Of a DNA stretch of 64,000 bases, positions 25,786 through 33,526 are shown piece by piece. The stretch covers positions 62,001 through 126,000 of the forward strand of contig JAWKVP010000008.1 of the NCBI GenBank assembly GCA_041398005.1, given 5' to 3'. The notes under the pieces are model-generated. The model was not told the DNA's origin and searched no databases. It worked only from the letters and a program-made list of their open reading frames with translations. The DNA comes from JAGREO01 sp020446285. GTDB lineage: Bacteria > Pseudomonadota > Alphaproteobacteria > Geminicoccales > Geminicoccaceae. Numbering within the stretch: the stretch's first letter is position 1; each line of letters starts with the position of its first letter. A program made the position numbers and the translations under genes.

Positions 25786-26658
25786 TCAGCCCAAGGAAAT
25801 TCGTTGTCCGGCGGTCGAAAAGAGGGCTTCGACGAGGCGCAGGCGCCGTCTTTCGGCGGTGGTGAGGAGGAATTGCGTGCCCTCGAGCCCGTCACCGTCG
25901 AGTTGAATGGAGCGGACGCGCGGATCGTCCGGCTGCTCGCGACCGAAGACGACGGCCATGCCGATGCCGGCGGCGACCGCCTCGCGCACCGCCTCGCGCG
26001 AGCCCAGTTCCATGATCTGCCGCGGCACGACACCGCCTGCCGCCGCCGCCCGTTCGAAGAGGATGCGGGTCTGGGAGGTGCGTTCGCGGGCGATGAAACC
26101 GGCGCCGTGGAGCGCCTGCAGCGGCAGGCGGGCGGAGTCCGCGAGGGGATGGCCGGCGGCGGCGATGGCGACGAGGCGGTCGCGGCGAAGCGGGCAGGCG
26201 ATGAAGGTATCGTCGATGCTTGCCGCCGTGACGAAGGCGACATCGCTCTCGCCGGCCTCGAGACTTGCGATCACCCGGCGCATGTTGCCGAGATCGAGGC
26301 GCAGTTCGATATGCGGACGCCGCGCGCGGAAGTCGCGCAGGAGGTCCATGATGCCATGCGGGCTGTCGGCGGCGATGCGCAGCACCCCGCGCTCGAGCCG
26401 GCCGGCGGCCAGCAGGAAATCGTCGAGTTCCTCGACCTGCGCGAACAGGTGCCGCGTGCGTTGCAGGAGTGCCTCGCCGACGGGCGTCAGGCTCACCGAA
26501 TGGCCCTTGCGCGCGAACAGCGACTGGCCGATCTGCTGTTCGAGCGACTGCACATGTCCGCTCACCGCCGGCTGCGAGATGCCGAGACTTTCCGCGGCGC
26601 GGGTGAAGCCCTTCTGGCTGGCGACCGTGTGAAAGGCCCGGATCCAGGTAAAGTTCAT
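25786..26658 (-). CDS. LysR-family regulator of the phosphonate genes
   Basis: A 290-residue LysR-type activator. The winged helix-turn-helix is at the N-terminus (FTRAAESLGISQPAVSGHVQ), followed by a linker and a periplasmic-binding-like effector domain. It is divergent from phnW with a 99-bp shared region, the classic arrangement for a LysR regulator controlling its neighbour. It therefore probably senses 2-aminoethylphosphonate or a pathway intermediate. I start at 26658 (MNFTWIRAF), which puts the helix-turn-helix at the usual position and leaves the overlapping dyads upstream as operator; the ORF continues seven codons to 26679. Confidence 0.88.
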   Translation of the reverse strand: MNFTWIRAFHTVASQKGFTRAAESLGISQPAVSGHVQSLEQQIGQSLFARKGHSVSLTPVGEALLQRTRHLFAQVEELDDFLLAAGRLERGVLRIAADSPHGIMDLLRDFRARRPHIELRLDLGNMRRVIASLEAGESDVAFVTAASIDDTFIACPLRRDRLVAIAAAGHPLADSARLPLQALHGAGFIARERTSQTRILFERAAAAGGVVPRQIMELGSREAVREAVAAGIGMAVVFGREQPDDPRVRSIQLDGDGLEGTQFLLTTAERRRLRLVEALFSTAGQRISLG

Positions 26659-26667
26659 CAATTTTTC

Positions 26668-26690
26668 CGATGAAAGCATCGATTTAATCG
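26668..26690. promoter_or_regulatory. Overlapping dyads in the lysR-phnW intergenic region
   Basis: CGATGAAAGCATCG (26668-26681) and CGATTTAATCG (26680-26690) are two perfect inverted repeats sharing CG. Both have the T-to-A character of LysR binding sites and lie between the divergent starts. A TTGACT hexamer follows at 26693-26698 in the phnW direction and could be its -35 element. This is a candidate operator for the adjacent regulator. Confidence 0.5.
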
Positions 26691-26757
26691 TTTTGACTTA
26701 TGTCCGCTCCTTCTGCAACAGGACAGGCAGGACGCGCCTTCGAACAGGAGTTCCCCG

Positions 26758-27897
26758 ATGGCCGACGAACCCTTCCTTCTCACCCCCGGACCGCTCACCA
26801 CCTCCATGCGGGTCAAGCGGGCGATGCTGCGCGACTGGGGCTCGCGCGACGGCGATTTCATCGCGCTCAATGCCGAGATCCGCGAGCGGCTGACAGCACT
26901 CGTCGATGGCGGCGATGCGTTCACGGGCGGCGATGCGTTCACGGCCGTGCCGTTGCAGGGCTCGGGCACGTTCGTTGTCGAGGCGATGCTGGGTACGCTG
27001 GTGCCGCGCCATGGCAAGCTGCTGGTGCTGGTCAATGGCGCCTATGGCGAGCGCATGGTGAAGATCGCCGGCTATCACGGCCGCGCCGTGGACACGCTGA
27101 CGACGGCCGAGGATGTGCCCGGCGATCCGGCGGCGCTCGATGCGAAGCTCGGATCCGATCCGTCCATCACCCATGTCGCCATCGTCCATTGCGAGACGAC
27201 ATCGGGCATCGTCAATCCGGTTGCGGCGGTGGCCGAGGTGGTCGCCCGCCACAAAAGGCGCCTGCTGATCGATTCCATGAGCGCATTCGGCGCCCTGCCG
27301 CTCTCCGCCCGCGACATCCCCTTCGATGCGGTGGTGGCGTCCTCCAACAAATGCCTGCAGGGCGTGCCCGGCATGGGGTTCTGCATCGTCAGGAAATCCG
27401 CGCTCGCCGAGGCGGCCGGCAACGCCCCGTCGCTGGTGCTGGACCTCTTCGATCAGGACCGGGCCATGGCCGGCAACGGCCAGTGGCGCTTCACCCCGCC
27501 GACCCATGTCATGGCCGCCTTTCGCGAGGCGATGCGCGAGCATGAGGACGAGGGCGGCGTGGCCGGGCGCGGTGCGCGCTATGCCGCCAATTGCCGGATC
27601 CTCGTCGAGGGGATGCGCGCACTCGGGTTCGAGACGCTGTTGCCGGATGAACTGCAGGCGCCGATCATCGTCACCTTCCGGATGCCCGCCGACGAGCGTT
27701 TCCACTTCGAGACCTTCTATGACCGGCTGCGCGGGCGCGGCTATGTGATCTATCCGGGCAAACTCACCGTCGCCCCCTCCTTCCGCATCGGCTGCATCGG
27801 CGATCTGCACGAGGCGGAGATGAAGGGCGCGCTCGCCGCGATCCGCGAGGTGCTCGGTGAAATGAATGTCAGTGACGGAAAGGCGGTGGCCGCATGA
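26758..27897 (+). CDS. phnW: 2-aminoethylphosphonate--pyruvate transaminase
   Basis: A 379-residue PLP enzyme moving the amino group of 2-aminoethylphosphonate to pyruvate, giving phosphonoacetaldehyde and alanine. Class V aminotransferase features are PLQGSGTF, the aspartate in LIDSMSAFG (D172) and the PLP lysine in ASSNKCLQGVPG (K198). AGGAG lies seven bases before the ATG. The stop overlaps phnA in ATGA. A perfect 18-bp tandem duplication (26908-26925 and 26926-26943) repeats GGDAFT at residues 51-62, just before PLQGSGTF; it stays in frame and sits in a probable loop. Confidence 0.95.
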   Translation: MADEPFLLTPGPLTTSMRVKRAMLRDWGSRDGDFIALNAEIRERLTALVDGGDAFTGGDAFTAVPLQGSGTFVVEAMLGTLVPRHGKLLVLVNGAYGERMVKIAGYHGRAVDTLTTAEDVPGDPAALDAKLGSDPSITHVAIVHCETTSGIVNPVAAVAEVVARHKRRLLIDSMSAFGALPLSARDIPFDAVVASSNKCLQGVPGMGFCIVRKSALAEAAGNAPSLVLDLFDQDRAMAGNGQWRFTPPTHVMAAFREAMREHEDEGGVAGRGARYAANCRILVEGMRALGFETLLPDELQAPIIVTFRMPADERFHFETFYDRLRGRGYVIYPGKLTVAPSFRIGCIGDLHEAEMKGALAAIREVLGEMNVSDGKAVAA

Positions 27898-29123
27898 TCG
27901 AGGTGAATGGACGCAACTATGCGCAACCGAAGGTTCCCGCCATTGCCATCTGCCTCGACGGCTGCGAACCCGCCTATCTCGATGTGGCGATCGCGGCGGG
28001 CCTCATGCCCAATCTGGAACGTGTCAGGGCGAAGGGAACGTCGCGCATCGCCCACAGCGTGATCCCGAGCTTCACCAACCCGAACAATCTCTCCATCGCC
28101 ACCGGCCGGCCGCCGGCCGTTCACGGCATCTGCGGCAATTATCTCTTCGACCCGGAGACGGGCGAGGAGGTGATGATGAACGATGTACGCTTCCTGCGCG
28201 CGCCCACCATCTTCCGTGCCTTTCACGATGCCGGATCGAAGGTCGCGATCGTCACCGCCAAGGACAAGCTGCGGGCACTGCTCGGCGCCGGGCTGGACAT
28301 GAAGACGGGCCGGGCGATCTGCTTTTCCTCCGAGCGGTCGGCGAACACGGCACGGGACGAACACGGGATCGACGATGCGTCCGCGTGGCTCGGCCGGCCG
28401 GTGCCGGATGTCTATTCGGCCGAACTCTCGGAATTCGTCTTCGCCGCCGGGGTCAGGCTGCTCGACACCTTCAGGCCCGATGTCATGTATCTGACGACGA
28501 CCGACTTCGTGCAGCACAAGTTCGCACCCGAAGAAGACGGGGCGAAGAGCTTTTATGCGATGTTCGATGGCTATCTCGGCGAACTCGATGCGCGCGGCGC
28601 GGCCATCGTGATCACCGCCGACCATGGCATGAAGGCCAAGCACAATCCCGACGGCACGCCGGATGTGGTCTATGTCCAGGATCTGCTCGACCAGTGGCTC
28701 GGGCGCGCCGCGGCTCGCGTGATCCTGCCGATCACCGACCCCTATGTCGTCCATCATGGCGCGCTCGGCTCGTTCGCCACGGTCTATCTGCCGAAGGATG
28801 CGCCCGCCGGTATCGCCGAGCGCCTTGCCGCCATCGACGGGATCGATGTGGTCTTGAACCGGGCCGATGCCTGCGCCCGCTTCGAGCTGCCGCCGGATCG
28901 CATCGGCGATCTCGTGCTCGTCTCCGGCGAGCGCAAGACCATCGGCACGCGCGAGGAGGATCACGACCTTTCCGGTCTGGATGTACCCCTGCGCAGCCAT
29001 GGCGGGCTCACCGAGCAGGCGGTGCCGTTCATCGTCAATCGCAGGCTCGACGATCTCGGCGAGGCGCCCGCCCTGCGCAATTTCGATGCCTTCGCCGTCG
29101 CCACCCGCGCCGCGGCGCTTTGA
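27894..29123 (+). CDS. phnA: Phosphonoacetate hydrolase
   Basis: A 409-residue alkaline-phosphatase-superfamily enzyme cleaving the C-P bond of phosphonoacetate to acetate and phosphate. The N-terminal metal ligand is in CLDGCEP (D22). The nucleophile threonine is in SFTNPNNLS (T61). Further metal-site residues are in TTTDFVQHKF and TADHGMKAKHN. The sequence matches the Sinorhizobium/Pseudomonas PhnA type and not the unrelated small zinc-ribbon protein of the same name. It is coupled to phnW by a four-base overlap, and phnY follows, giving the complete phnW-phnA-phnY order in which phnY acts before phnA. Confidence 0.95.
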   Translation: MIEVNGRNYAQPKVPAIAICLDGCEPAYLDVAIAAGLMPNLERVRAKGTSRIAHSVIPSFTNPNNLSIATGRPPAVHGICGNYLFDPETGEEVMMNDVRFLRAPTIFRAFHDAGSKVAIVTAKDKLRALLGAGLDMKTGRAICFSSERSANTARDEHGIDDASAWLGRPVPDVYSAELSEFVFAAGVRLLDTFRPDVMYLTTTDFVQHKFAPEEDGAKSFYAMFDGYLGELDARGAAIVITADHGMKAKHNPDGTPDVVYVQDLLDQWLGRAAARVILPITDPYVVHHGALGSFATVYLPKDAPAGIAERLAAIDGIDVVLNRADACARFELPPDRIGDLVLVSGERKTIGTREEDHDLSGLDVPLRSHGGLTEQAVPFIVNRRLDDLGEAPALRNFDAFAVATRAAAL

Positions 29124-29144
29124 GAGAAACCGGGAAACAGGTTG

Positions 29145-30599
29145 ATGCAGATGACCGCCGACCAGCTGACAATCAGACACGAGCCGATGCGGATCGCCGG
29201 GCGCAAGGTGGAAGCCGATGGTGTCGTCGAGGTGCGCTATCCCTATACCGACGAGGTGATCGGCACGGTGCCCGCCGGCGATGCACGCCACGCCCGCGAG
29301 GCGTTCGACATCGCCGCCGCCTACCGGCCGAAACTCACCCGCTACGAACGCCAGCAGATCCTCTTCCGCACGGCCGAGCTGCTCGCCGCGCGCAAGGACG
29401 GGATTTCCGATGTCATCACGCTGGAACTCGGCATCTCGAAGAAGGATTCGCTCTACGAGGTAGGCCGCGCCTTCGACGTGTTCACGCTCGCGGGGCAGAT
29501 GTGCATCCTCGACGATGGCGAGATCTTCTCCTGCGATCTCACCCCGCAGGGCAAGGCGCGCAAGATCTTCACCACCCGCGAGCCGCTGAAGGCGATCTCG
29601 GCGATCACGCCGTTCAATCACCCGCTCAACATGGTGGCCCACAAGATCGCGCCGTCGGTGGCGACCAACAATTGCATGGTGGTCAAGCCCACCGAACTGA
29701 CGCCGCTGACGGCACTGATCCTCGCCGATCTGCTCTACGAGGCGGGCCTGCCGCCGGAGATGCTCTCGGTCGTGACCGGCATGCCCGCCGATATCGGCAT
29801 GGAGATGATCACCAACCCGCATGTCGAACTCATCACCTTCACCGGCGGCGTTCCCGTCGGCAAGATGATTGCCGAAAAGGCCGGGTATCGCCGCACGGTG
29901 CTGGAACTGGGCGGCAACGATCCGCTCATCATCCTTTCCGACCTCGACGATGACGACCTGGCGAAGGCCGCCGATCTCGCCATTGCCGGGGCGACGAAGA
30001 ATTCGGGGCAGCGCTGCACGGCGGTGAAACGGATTCTCTGTCAGGAAGCGGTCGCCGACCGGTTCGTCGAACTGGTGCTGGAGCGGGCGAAGGCGATCCG
30101 CTTCGGCGATCCGATGGACCCTGCGACCGATCTCGGCACGGTCATCCACGAACAGGCTGCCGCCACCTTCGAGGGACGTGTCTACGCCGCCGCCGAACGG
30201 GGGGCGAAGGTGCTCTACGATCCGGGGCGCAAGGGCGCGCTGCTGCCGCCGATCGTCGTCGACCATGTGCCCCATGGAAGCGAGCTGGTGATGGAGGAGA
30301 CCTTCGGCCCGATCGTTCCCGTCGTGCGCGTGCCGAATGACGATGCCGAGGTGATGGCGATCTCCAACTCCACCGCCTTCGGCCTGTCGTCGGGTGTCTG
30401 CACCAATCGGCTCGACCGTGCGCGGGCCTATATCCAGGGGCTCGATGTCGGCACGGTGAATATCTGGGAAGTGCCCGGCTATCGCATCGAGATGTCACCG
30501 TTCGGCGGTATCAAGGATAGCGGCCTTGGCTACAAGGAGGGCGTGATCGAGGCCATGAAGAGCTTCACCAACGTCAAGACCTTCTCGTTGCCCTGGTAG
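29145..30599 (+). CDS. phnY: Phosphonoacetaldehyde dehydrogenase
   Basis: A 484-residue NAD-dependent aldehyde dehydrogenase converting phosphonoacetaldehyde to phosphonoacetate, the substrate of PhnA. ALDH motifs are present: ITPFNHPLNMVAHKIAP, FTGGVPVGKMI, the catalytic glutamate in LELGGNDPLII and the catalytic cysteine in NSGQRCTAVK. The ATG at 29145 is preceded by a weak CAGG; a TTG lies one codon earlier. It is the last gene of the phosphonate operon. No C-P lyase genes and no phosphonate transporter are nearby. Confidence 0.94.
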   Translation: MQMTADQLTIRHEPMRIAGRKVEADGVVEVRYPYTDEVIGTVPAGDARHAREAFDIAAAYRPKLTRYERQQILFRTAELLAARKDGISDVITLELGISKKDSLYEVGRAFDVFTLAGQMCILDDGEIFSCDLTPQGKARKIFTTREPLKAISAITPFNHPLNMVAHKIAPSVATNNCMVVKPTELTPLTALILADLLYEAGLPPEMLSVVTGMPADIGMEMITNPHVELITFTGGVPVGKMIAEKAGYRRTVLELGGNDPLIILSDLDDDDLAKAADLAIAGATKNSGQRCTAVKRILCQEAVADRFVELVLERAKAIRFGDPMDPATDLGTVIHEQAAATFEGRVYAAAERGAKVLYDPGRKGALLPPIVVDHVPHGSELVMEETFGPIVPVVRVPNDDAEVMAISNSTAFGLSSGVCTNRLDRARAYIQGLDVGTVNIWEVPGYRIEMSPFGGIKDSGLGYKEGVIEAMKSFTNVKTFSLPW

Positions 30600-30746
30600 T
30601 ATCGGTGCCGGATCGTCACCATTTCAACGCATTGGTAGGTATCGCTTTCCGCTACAATTTCCATTAGGTTGATCTCCGGAACCGAATATGACGTTCGCGT
30701 ATGGGCGGTAAAAGGCAACGCGACGAACGCAGGGGGTAGATCGACG

Positions 30747-31916
30747 ATGACCGGAAGCGGCATGCGTATTCTGGTGGCATCCGTCCTGCTTGCAGGGATG
30801 ACGGCAGCGAAGAAGGCCGAGGCATTTCAGGTCTACGATTCGATCTGGGTTCTCGGTGACAGCCTGAGCGATGACGGCAATCTTTTCAGGAACTGCACCG
30901 GCGGCATCGAACCGCCGGCCGATCTGGGCTATCGGGAAGGGCGCTTTTCCGATGGCGAACTCTGGGTCGAGCATCTCGCCGCCAATTCCGGGCTCGATAC
31001 CGGCGATGCGGATGAATATGCGAACTTCGCCTATGGCGGCGCATATGCCAGTCTCTTCAATCGCGGCATCCCGGTCGACAATTCCGAGCCCGTCACCTGC
31101 AGCGGCGAGACCGGCGTGCTGGCGCAGGCGGCCGAGGCATCGGTGAGCGGGATCGGCAAGGAGGGCCTGGTGACGCTCCTTGTCGGCGCCAACGACTATT
31201 TCGCCTGGCTGCAGGCGGGCGACCCGTCGATCAGGGCTCCCATGCGCTGCATGCAGGAGGGGATTTCGCCGTTCGACGAGGATGGTGATGTCTCACCGGC
31301 GCAGATCACCGCCTGCACGGCGCTTGTCGTCGGCGACATCGCCGATGCCATCTCGCAGGTCCATGCCGGCGGTGTGCGCCATTTCATCGTCGGCAACCTG
31401 CCGCATCTCGGCGACACACCGGGTGGCAGGGGGCAGGGCGAGGCGGCGGCGAGCCTGCTCAACGGCATCACCGACGTGCACAATGCAGCGCTCGCGGTCG
31501 CGGTCGAGGAGCTTCGTTCCCGTCTCGACGATGTGCGGATCACGCTGCTCGATCTCTCCACCCTGTTTTCCGCATTGCTCGAAAATCCGGGCGATTACGG
31601 CTTCGTCAACACCACGGTTCCGTGTCTCGCTCCCGGTTCCGCTGGCGGCAGGGTGGCCACCGGCGCCTGTGTGGAAGGCAGTTCGAACGGCACGCTGTTC
31701 TTCGATTCCATTCACCCGACCGCCCGCGCGCATGAACTGACCGCCGTCTACGCCGCCGGAACGCTTGCCGCCGATGCGGTTCTCTCGGGGTTCATCAGGG
31801 ACCGTCAGAGCGAGATCAACAGGTTCGCCCTGCGGATCCTCGGCTCCTATGTCAGACTGGGCGGCCTGCCGCTGCACCTGCTGCTGCGCCGCTGGGGGTT
31901 CGAGCGCAAGGGGTAG
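30747..31916 (+). CDS. Secreted GDSL-type esterase/lipase
   Basis: A 389-residue SGNH/GDSL hydrolase of the phospholipase/thermolabile-hemolysin group. A signal peptide (MRILVASVLLAGMTAAKKAEA, about 6-26) precedes block I, VLGDSLSDDGN, with the nucleophile Ser39. The oxyanion asparagine is in LVGANDYFAW and the catalytic Asp-x2-His in DSIHPTARAH. Four cysteines in the mature part suggest disulfides, which fits export. The ATG at 30747 follows AGGGGG by about ten bases. It is followed by a repeat unit and a strong hairpin. Confidence 0.88.
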   Translation: MTGSGMRILVASVLLAGMTAAKKAEAFQVYDSIWVLGDSLSDDGNLFRNCTGGIEPPADLGYREGRFSDGELWVEHLAANSGLDTGDADEYANFAYGGAYASLFNRGIPVDNSEPVTCSGETGVLAQAAEASVSGIGKEGLVTLLVGANDYFAWLQAGDPSIRAPMRCMQEGISPFDEDGDVSPAQITACTALVVGDIADAISQVHAGGVRHFIVGNLPHLGDTPGGRGQGEAAASLLNGITDVHNAALAVAVEELRSRLDDVRITLLDLSTLFSALLENPGDYGFVNTTVPCLAPGSAGGRVATGACVEGSSNGTLFFDSIHPTARAHELTAVYAAGTLAADAVLSGFIRDRQSEINRFALRILGSYVRLGGLPLHLLLRRWGFERKG

Positions 31917-31940
31917 ACTCCCGCCCGCGCGACCGCCTAC

Positions 31941-32015
31941 AAGGGCAAACTCCGGAGGAGCGAAGCGACGACTAGCGACCGACCGGGAGCGCAGCCTGCG
32001 TGGCGCCTGAACGCA
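31941..32015. repeat. Extragenic repeat, copy 1 (GDSL side)
   Basis: A 75-bp unit that reappears three times downstream of the LysE gene. It contains GGAGGAGCGAAGCGACGAC, then TAGCGACCGACCGGGAGCGC, then AGCCTGCGTGGCGCCTGAACGCA. ORFs passing through it all end in the same peptide, KRRLATDRERSLRGA, because the unit supplies a stop; these are artefacts and not genes. Confidence 0.85.
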
Positions 32016-32021
32016 AAAGGG

Positions 32022-32045
32022 AATACCCCGCGGCGGCGGGGTATT
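32022..32045. terminator. Bidirectional hairpin after the GDSL gene
   Basis: AATACCCCGC and GCGGGGTATT form a perfect 10-bp stem around GGCG, followed by TTGATT. A nearly identical hairpin lies at 32959-32985, so the hairpin is part of the repeated block. It should terminate or strongly attenuate transcription. Confidence 0.75.
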
Positions 32046-32064
32046 TGATTGAAGGACCATCATC

Positions 32065-32706
32065 ATGTCGCTTGAGCTCTGGCTCGCCTTTGTCGTTGCG
32101 GCGAGTGTCATGCTCGCCATTCCCGGCCCGACCGTCGTCTATGTCGTTGCACTCGGCCTGACGAAAGGGCGGGGGATGGCGATGCGGGCCGTTCCGGGGG
32201 TCGTCGCCGGCGATTTCGTCGCCATGTGTCTTTCGCTTGCGGGCGTCGGCACGATTCTGGCCCTTTCCGCGACACTCTATTCGGCGGTCAAGATCGCCGG
32301 TGCTGTCTATCTGGTATGGATCGGCGTTTCACTCTGGCGCGAGGCGCCGGGTGCGATGTCGCTTGCCGGGGATATCCGTTCGGCGAAGCTCTCCCGGCCG
32401 GCCATGCAGGCTTTCCTCGTGACGGTGCTCAACCCCAAGAGCATCCTGTTCTTCATCGCCTTCATGCCGCAATTCGTGGTGGCGGACCGGCCGATCCTGC
32501 CGCAGTTCCTGTTGCTCGGGATGACCTTTCTCGTCCTCGCCGGGCTGAACATCGCCGCCTATGCCTGGCTTTCGGCAACGGTCGCGCATCGCCTGACGCC
32601 GCTTGCCCGCTGCCGTATCCAGCAGGGCGGGGCGCTCTGCCTGATCGGTGCCGGACTGGTCTCGATATGGACGGAAGGCACGACAAGACTGCGCGCGGCG
32701 TTCTGA
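32065..32706 (+). CDS. LysE/RhtB-family amino-acid exporter
   Basis: A 213-residue inner-membrane exporter with about six hydrophobic segments. The family signature at the N-terminus is AIPGPTVVYVVALGLTKGRG, and NPKSILFFIAFMPQFV follows in the middle, both typical of RhtB/LeuE proteins that extrude amino acids such as homoserine, threonine or leucine. The start has no strong ribosome site (AAGGACCATCATC). The gene is bracketed by the extragenic repeat and hairpin on both sides, which suggests it behaves as a unit inserted into an intergenic region. Confidence 0.92.
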   Translation: MSLELWLAFVVAASVMLAIPGPTVVYVVALGLTKGRGMAMRAVPGVVAGDFVAMCLSLAGVGTILALSATLYSAVKIAGAVYLVWIGVSLWREAPGAMSLAGDIRSAKLSRPAMQAFLVTVLNPKSILFFIAFMPQFVVADRPILPQFLLLGMTFLVLAGLNIAAYAWLSATVAHRLTPLARCRIQQGGALCLIGAGLVSIWTEGTTRLRAAF

Positions 32707-32738
32707 ATCTCCCCGGGTCCATTCCCCGCTGCGGCGGA

Positions 32739-32953
32739 TCCGGAGGAGCGAAGCGACGACTAGCGACCGACCGGGAGCGCAGCCTGCGTGGCGCCTGAAC
32801 GCAGGGGCAAACTCCGGAGGAGCGAAGCGACGACTAGCGACCGACCGGGAGCGCAGCCTGCGTGGCGCTTGAACGCAAAAGCCAAACGGCGGAGGAGCGT
32901 AAGCTCCGACTAGCGACCGACCGGGAGCGCAGCCTGCGTGGCGCCTGAACGCA
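32739..32953. repeat. Extragenic repeat, copies 2-4
   Basis: Three direct copies of the unit seen at 31941: 32739-32803, 32804-32877 and 32881-32953. Copies 2 and 3 are almost identical to copy 1. Copy 4 carries GGAGCGTAAGCTCC, a small hairpin, in place of GGAGCGAAGCGACG. Just before copy 2 is a degenerate hairpin half (ATTCCCCGCTGCGGCGGA), and after copy 4 a complete hairpin. The spacers are only a few bases, so this is not a CRISPR array. Confidence 0.88.
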
Positions 32954-32958
32954 AGGGC

Positions 32959-32985
32959 AAATACCCCGCTGCGGCGGGGTATTTT
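32959..32985. terminator. Bidirectional terminator between lysE and moaB
   Basis: AAATACCCCGC and GCGGGGTATTT make a perfect 11-bp stem with a TGCG loop, with T-runs readable on both strands. It separates the convergent LysE and moaB genes and is nearly the same as the hairpin at 32022. Confidence 0.85.
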
Positions 32986-32992
32986 ATCAGCT

Positions 32993-33526
32993 TCAGCGTT
33001 CTAGGAGCCTCGGCATCATCTCGGCGAAATTGCAGGGGCGGTGGCGGATATCGAGCTGGCTCAGGAGAATGCCGTCCCACGCATCGCGACAGGCGCCGGG
33101 CGAGCCCGGCAGGACGAAGACATAGGTGCCGGCGACGATGCCCGCATCGGCGCGCGACTGGATCGTCGAGGTGCCGATCTTCTCGTAGGACTGAAAGCGG
33201 AACAGCTCGCCGAAGCCCGCGATCTTCTTGTCGGCCACATCGTCGAGCGCTTCGGGGGTGACATCGCGGCCGGTGACGCCGGTGCCGCCGGTCGAGAGGA
33301 TCACCTCGATATCCTCGCGCGCCGCCCATTGCCTCAGGCGCCCGGCGACGATGGCCCGCTCGTCCTTGACGATGTCGCGGATGACGAGCCTGTGCCCGGC
33401 CTGCTGAAGACGCTCGACAAGCGTGTCGCCGGAACGATCGTCGGCCGGACTCCGCGTGTCGGAGACGGTGAGGACGGCGATGTTCAGGGGGCGAAAGGGG
33501 ATGGACGGATCAATGCGACCGGGCAT
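32993..33526 (-). CDS. moaB: Molybdenum cofactor biosynthesis protein MoaB
   Basis: A 177-residue MoaB/MogA-type protein that acts late in molybdopterin synthesis by adenylating molybdopterin. The conserved motif STGGTGVTGRDVTPEAL and the later VLPGSPGACRDAWDGIL are diagnostic. The N-terminal strand is NIAVLTVSDTRSPADDRSGD. Its 5' end overlaps the 3' end of the lytic transglycosylase gene by 17 bp. No other cofactor genes are adjacent, which is common for moaB in this class. Confidence 0.94.
   Translation of the reverse strand: MPGRIDPSIPFRPLNIAVLTVSDTRSPADDRSGDTLVERLQQAGHRLVIRDIVKDERAIVAGRLRQWAAREDIEVILSTGGTGVTGRDVTPEALDDVADKKIAGFGELFRFQSYEKIGTSTIQSRADAGIVAGTYVFVLPGSPGACRDAWDGILLSQLDIRHRPCNFAEMMPRLLER

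Noticed and set aside
27750..30275. 841-codon ORF opposite phnW-phnA-phnY
   Set aside because: It spans three real genes on the other strand and shows no domain.
32226..32872. ORFs ending in KRRLATDRERSLRGA near the LysE gene
   Set aside because: The shared ending comes from the extragenic repeat; the upstream parts are out-of-frame readings of the exporter.
32739..32953. Possible CRISPR array
   Set aside because: Units are 65-75 bp, almost directly abutting, with no unique spacers and no cas genes.
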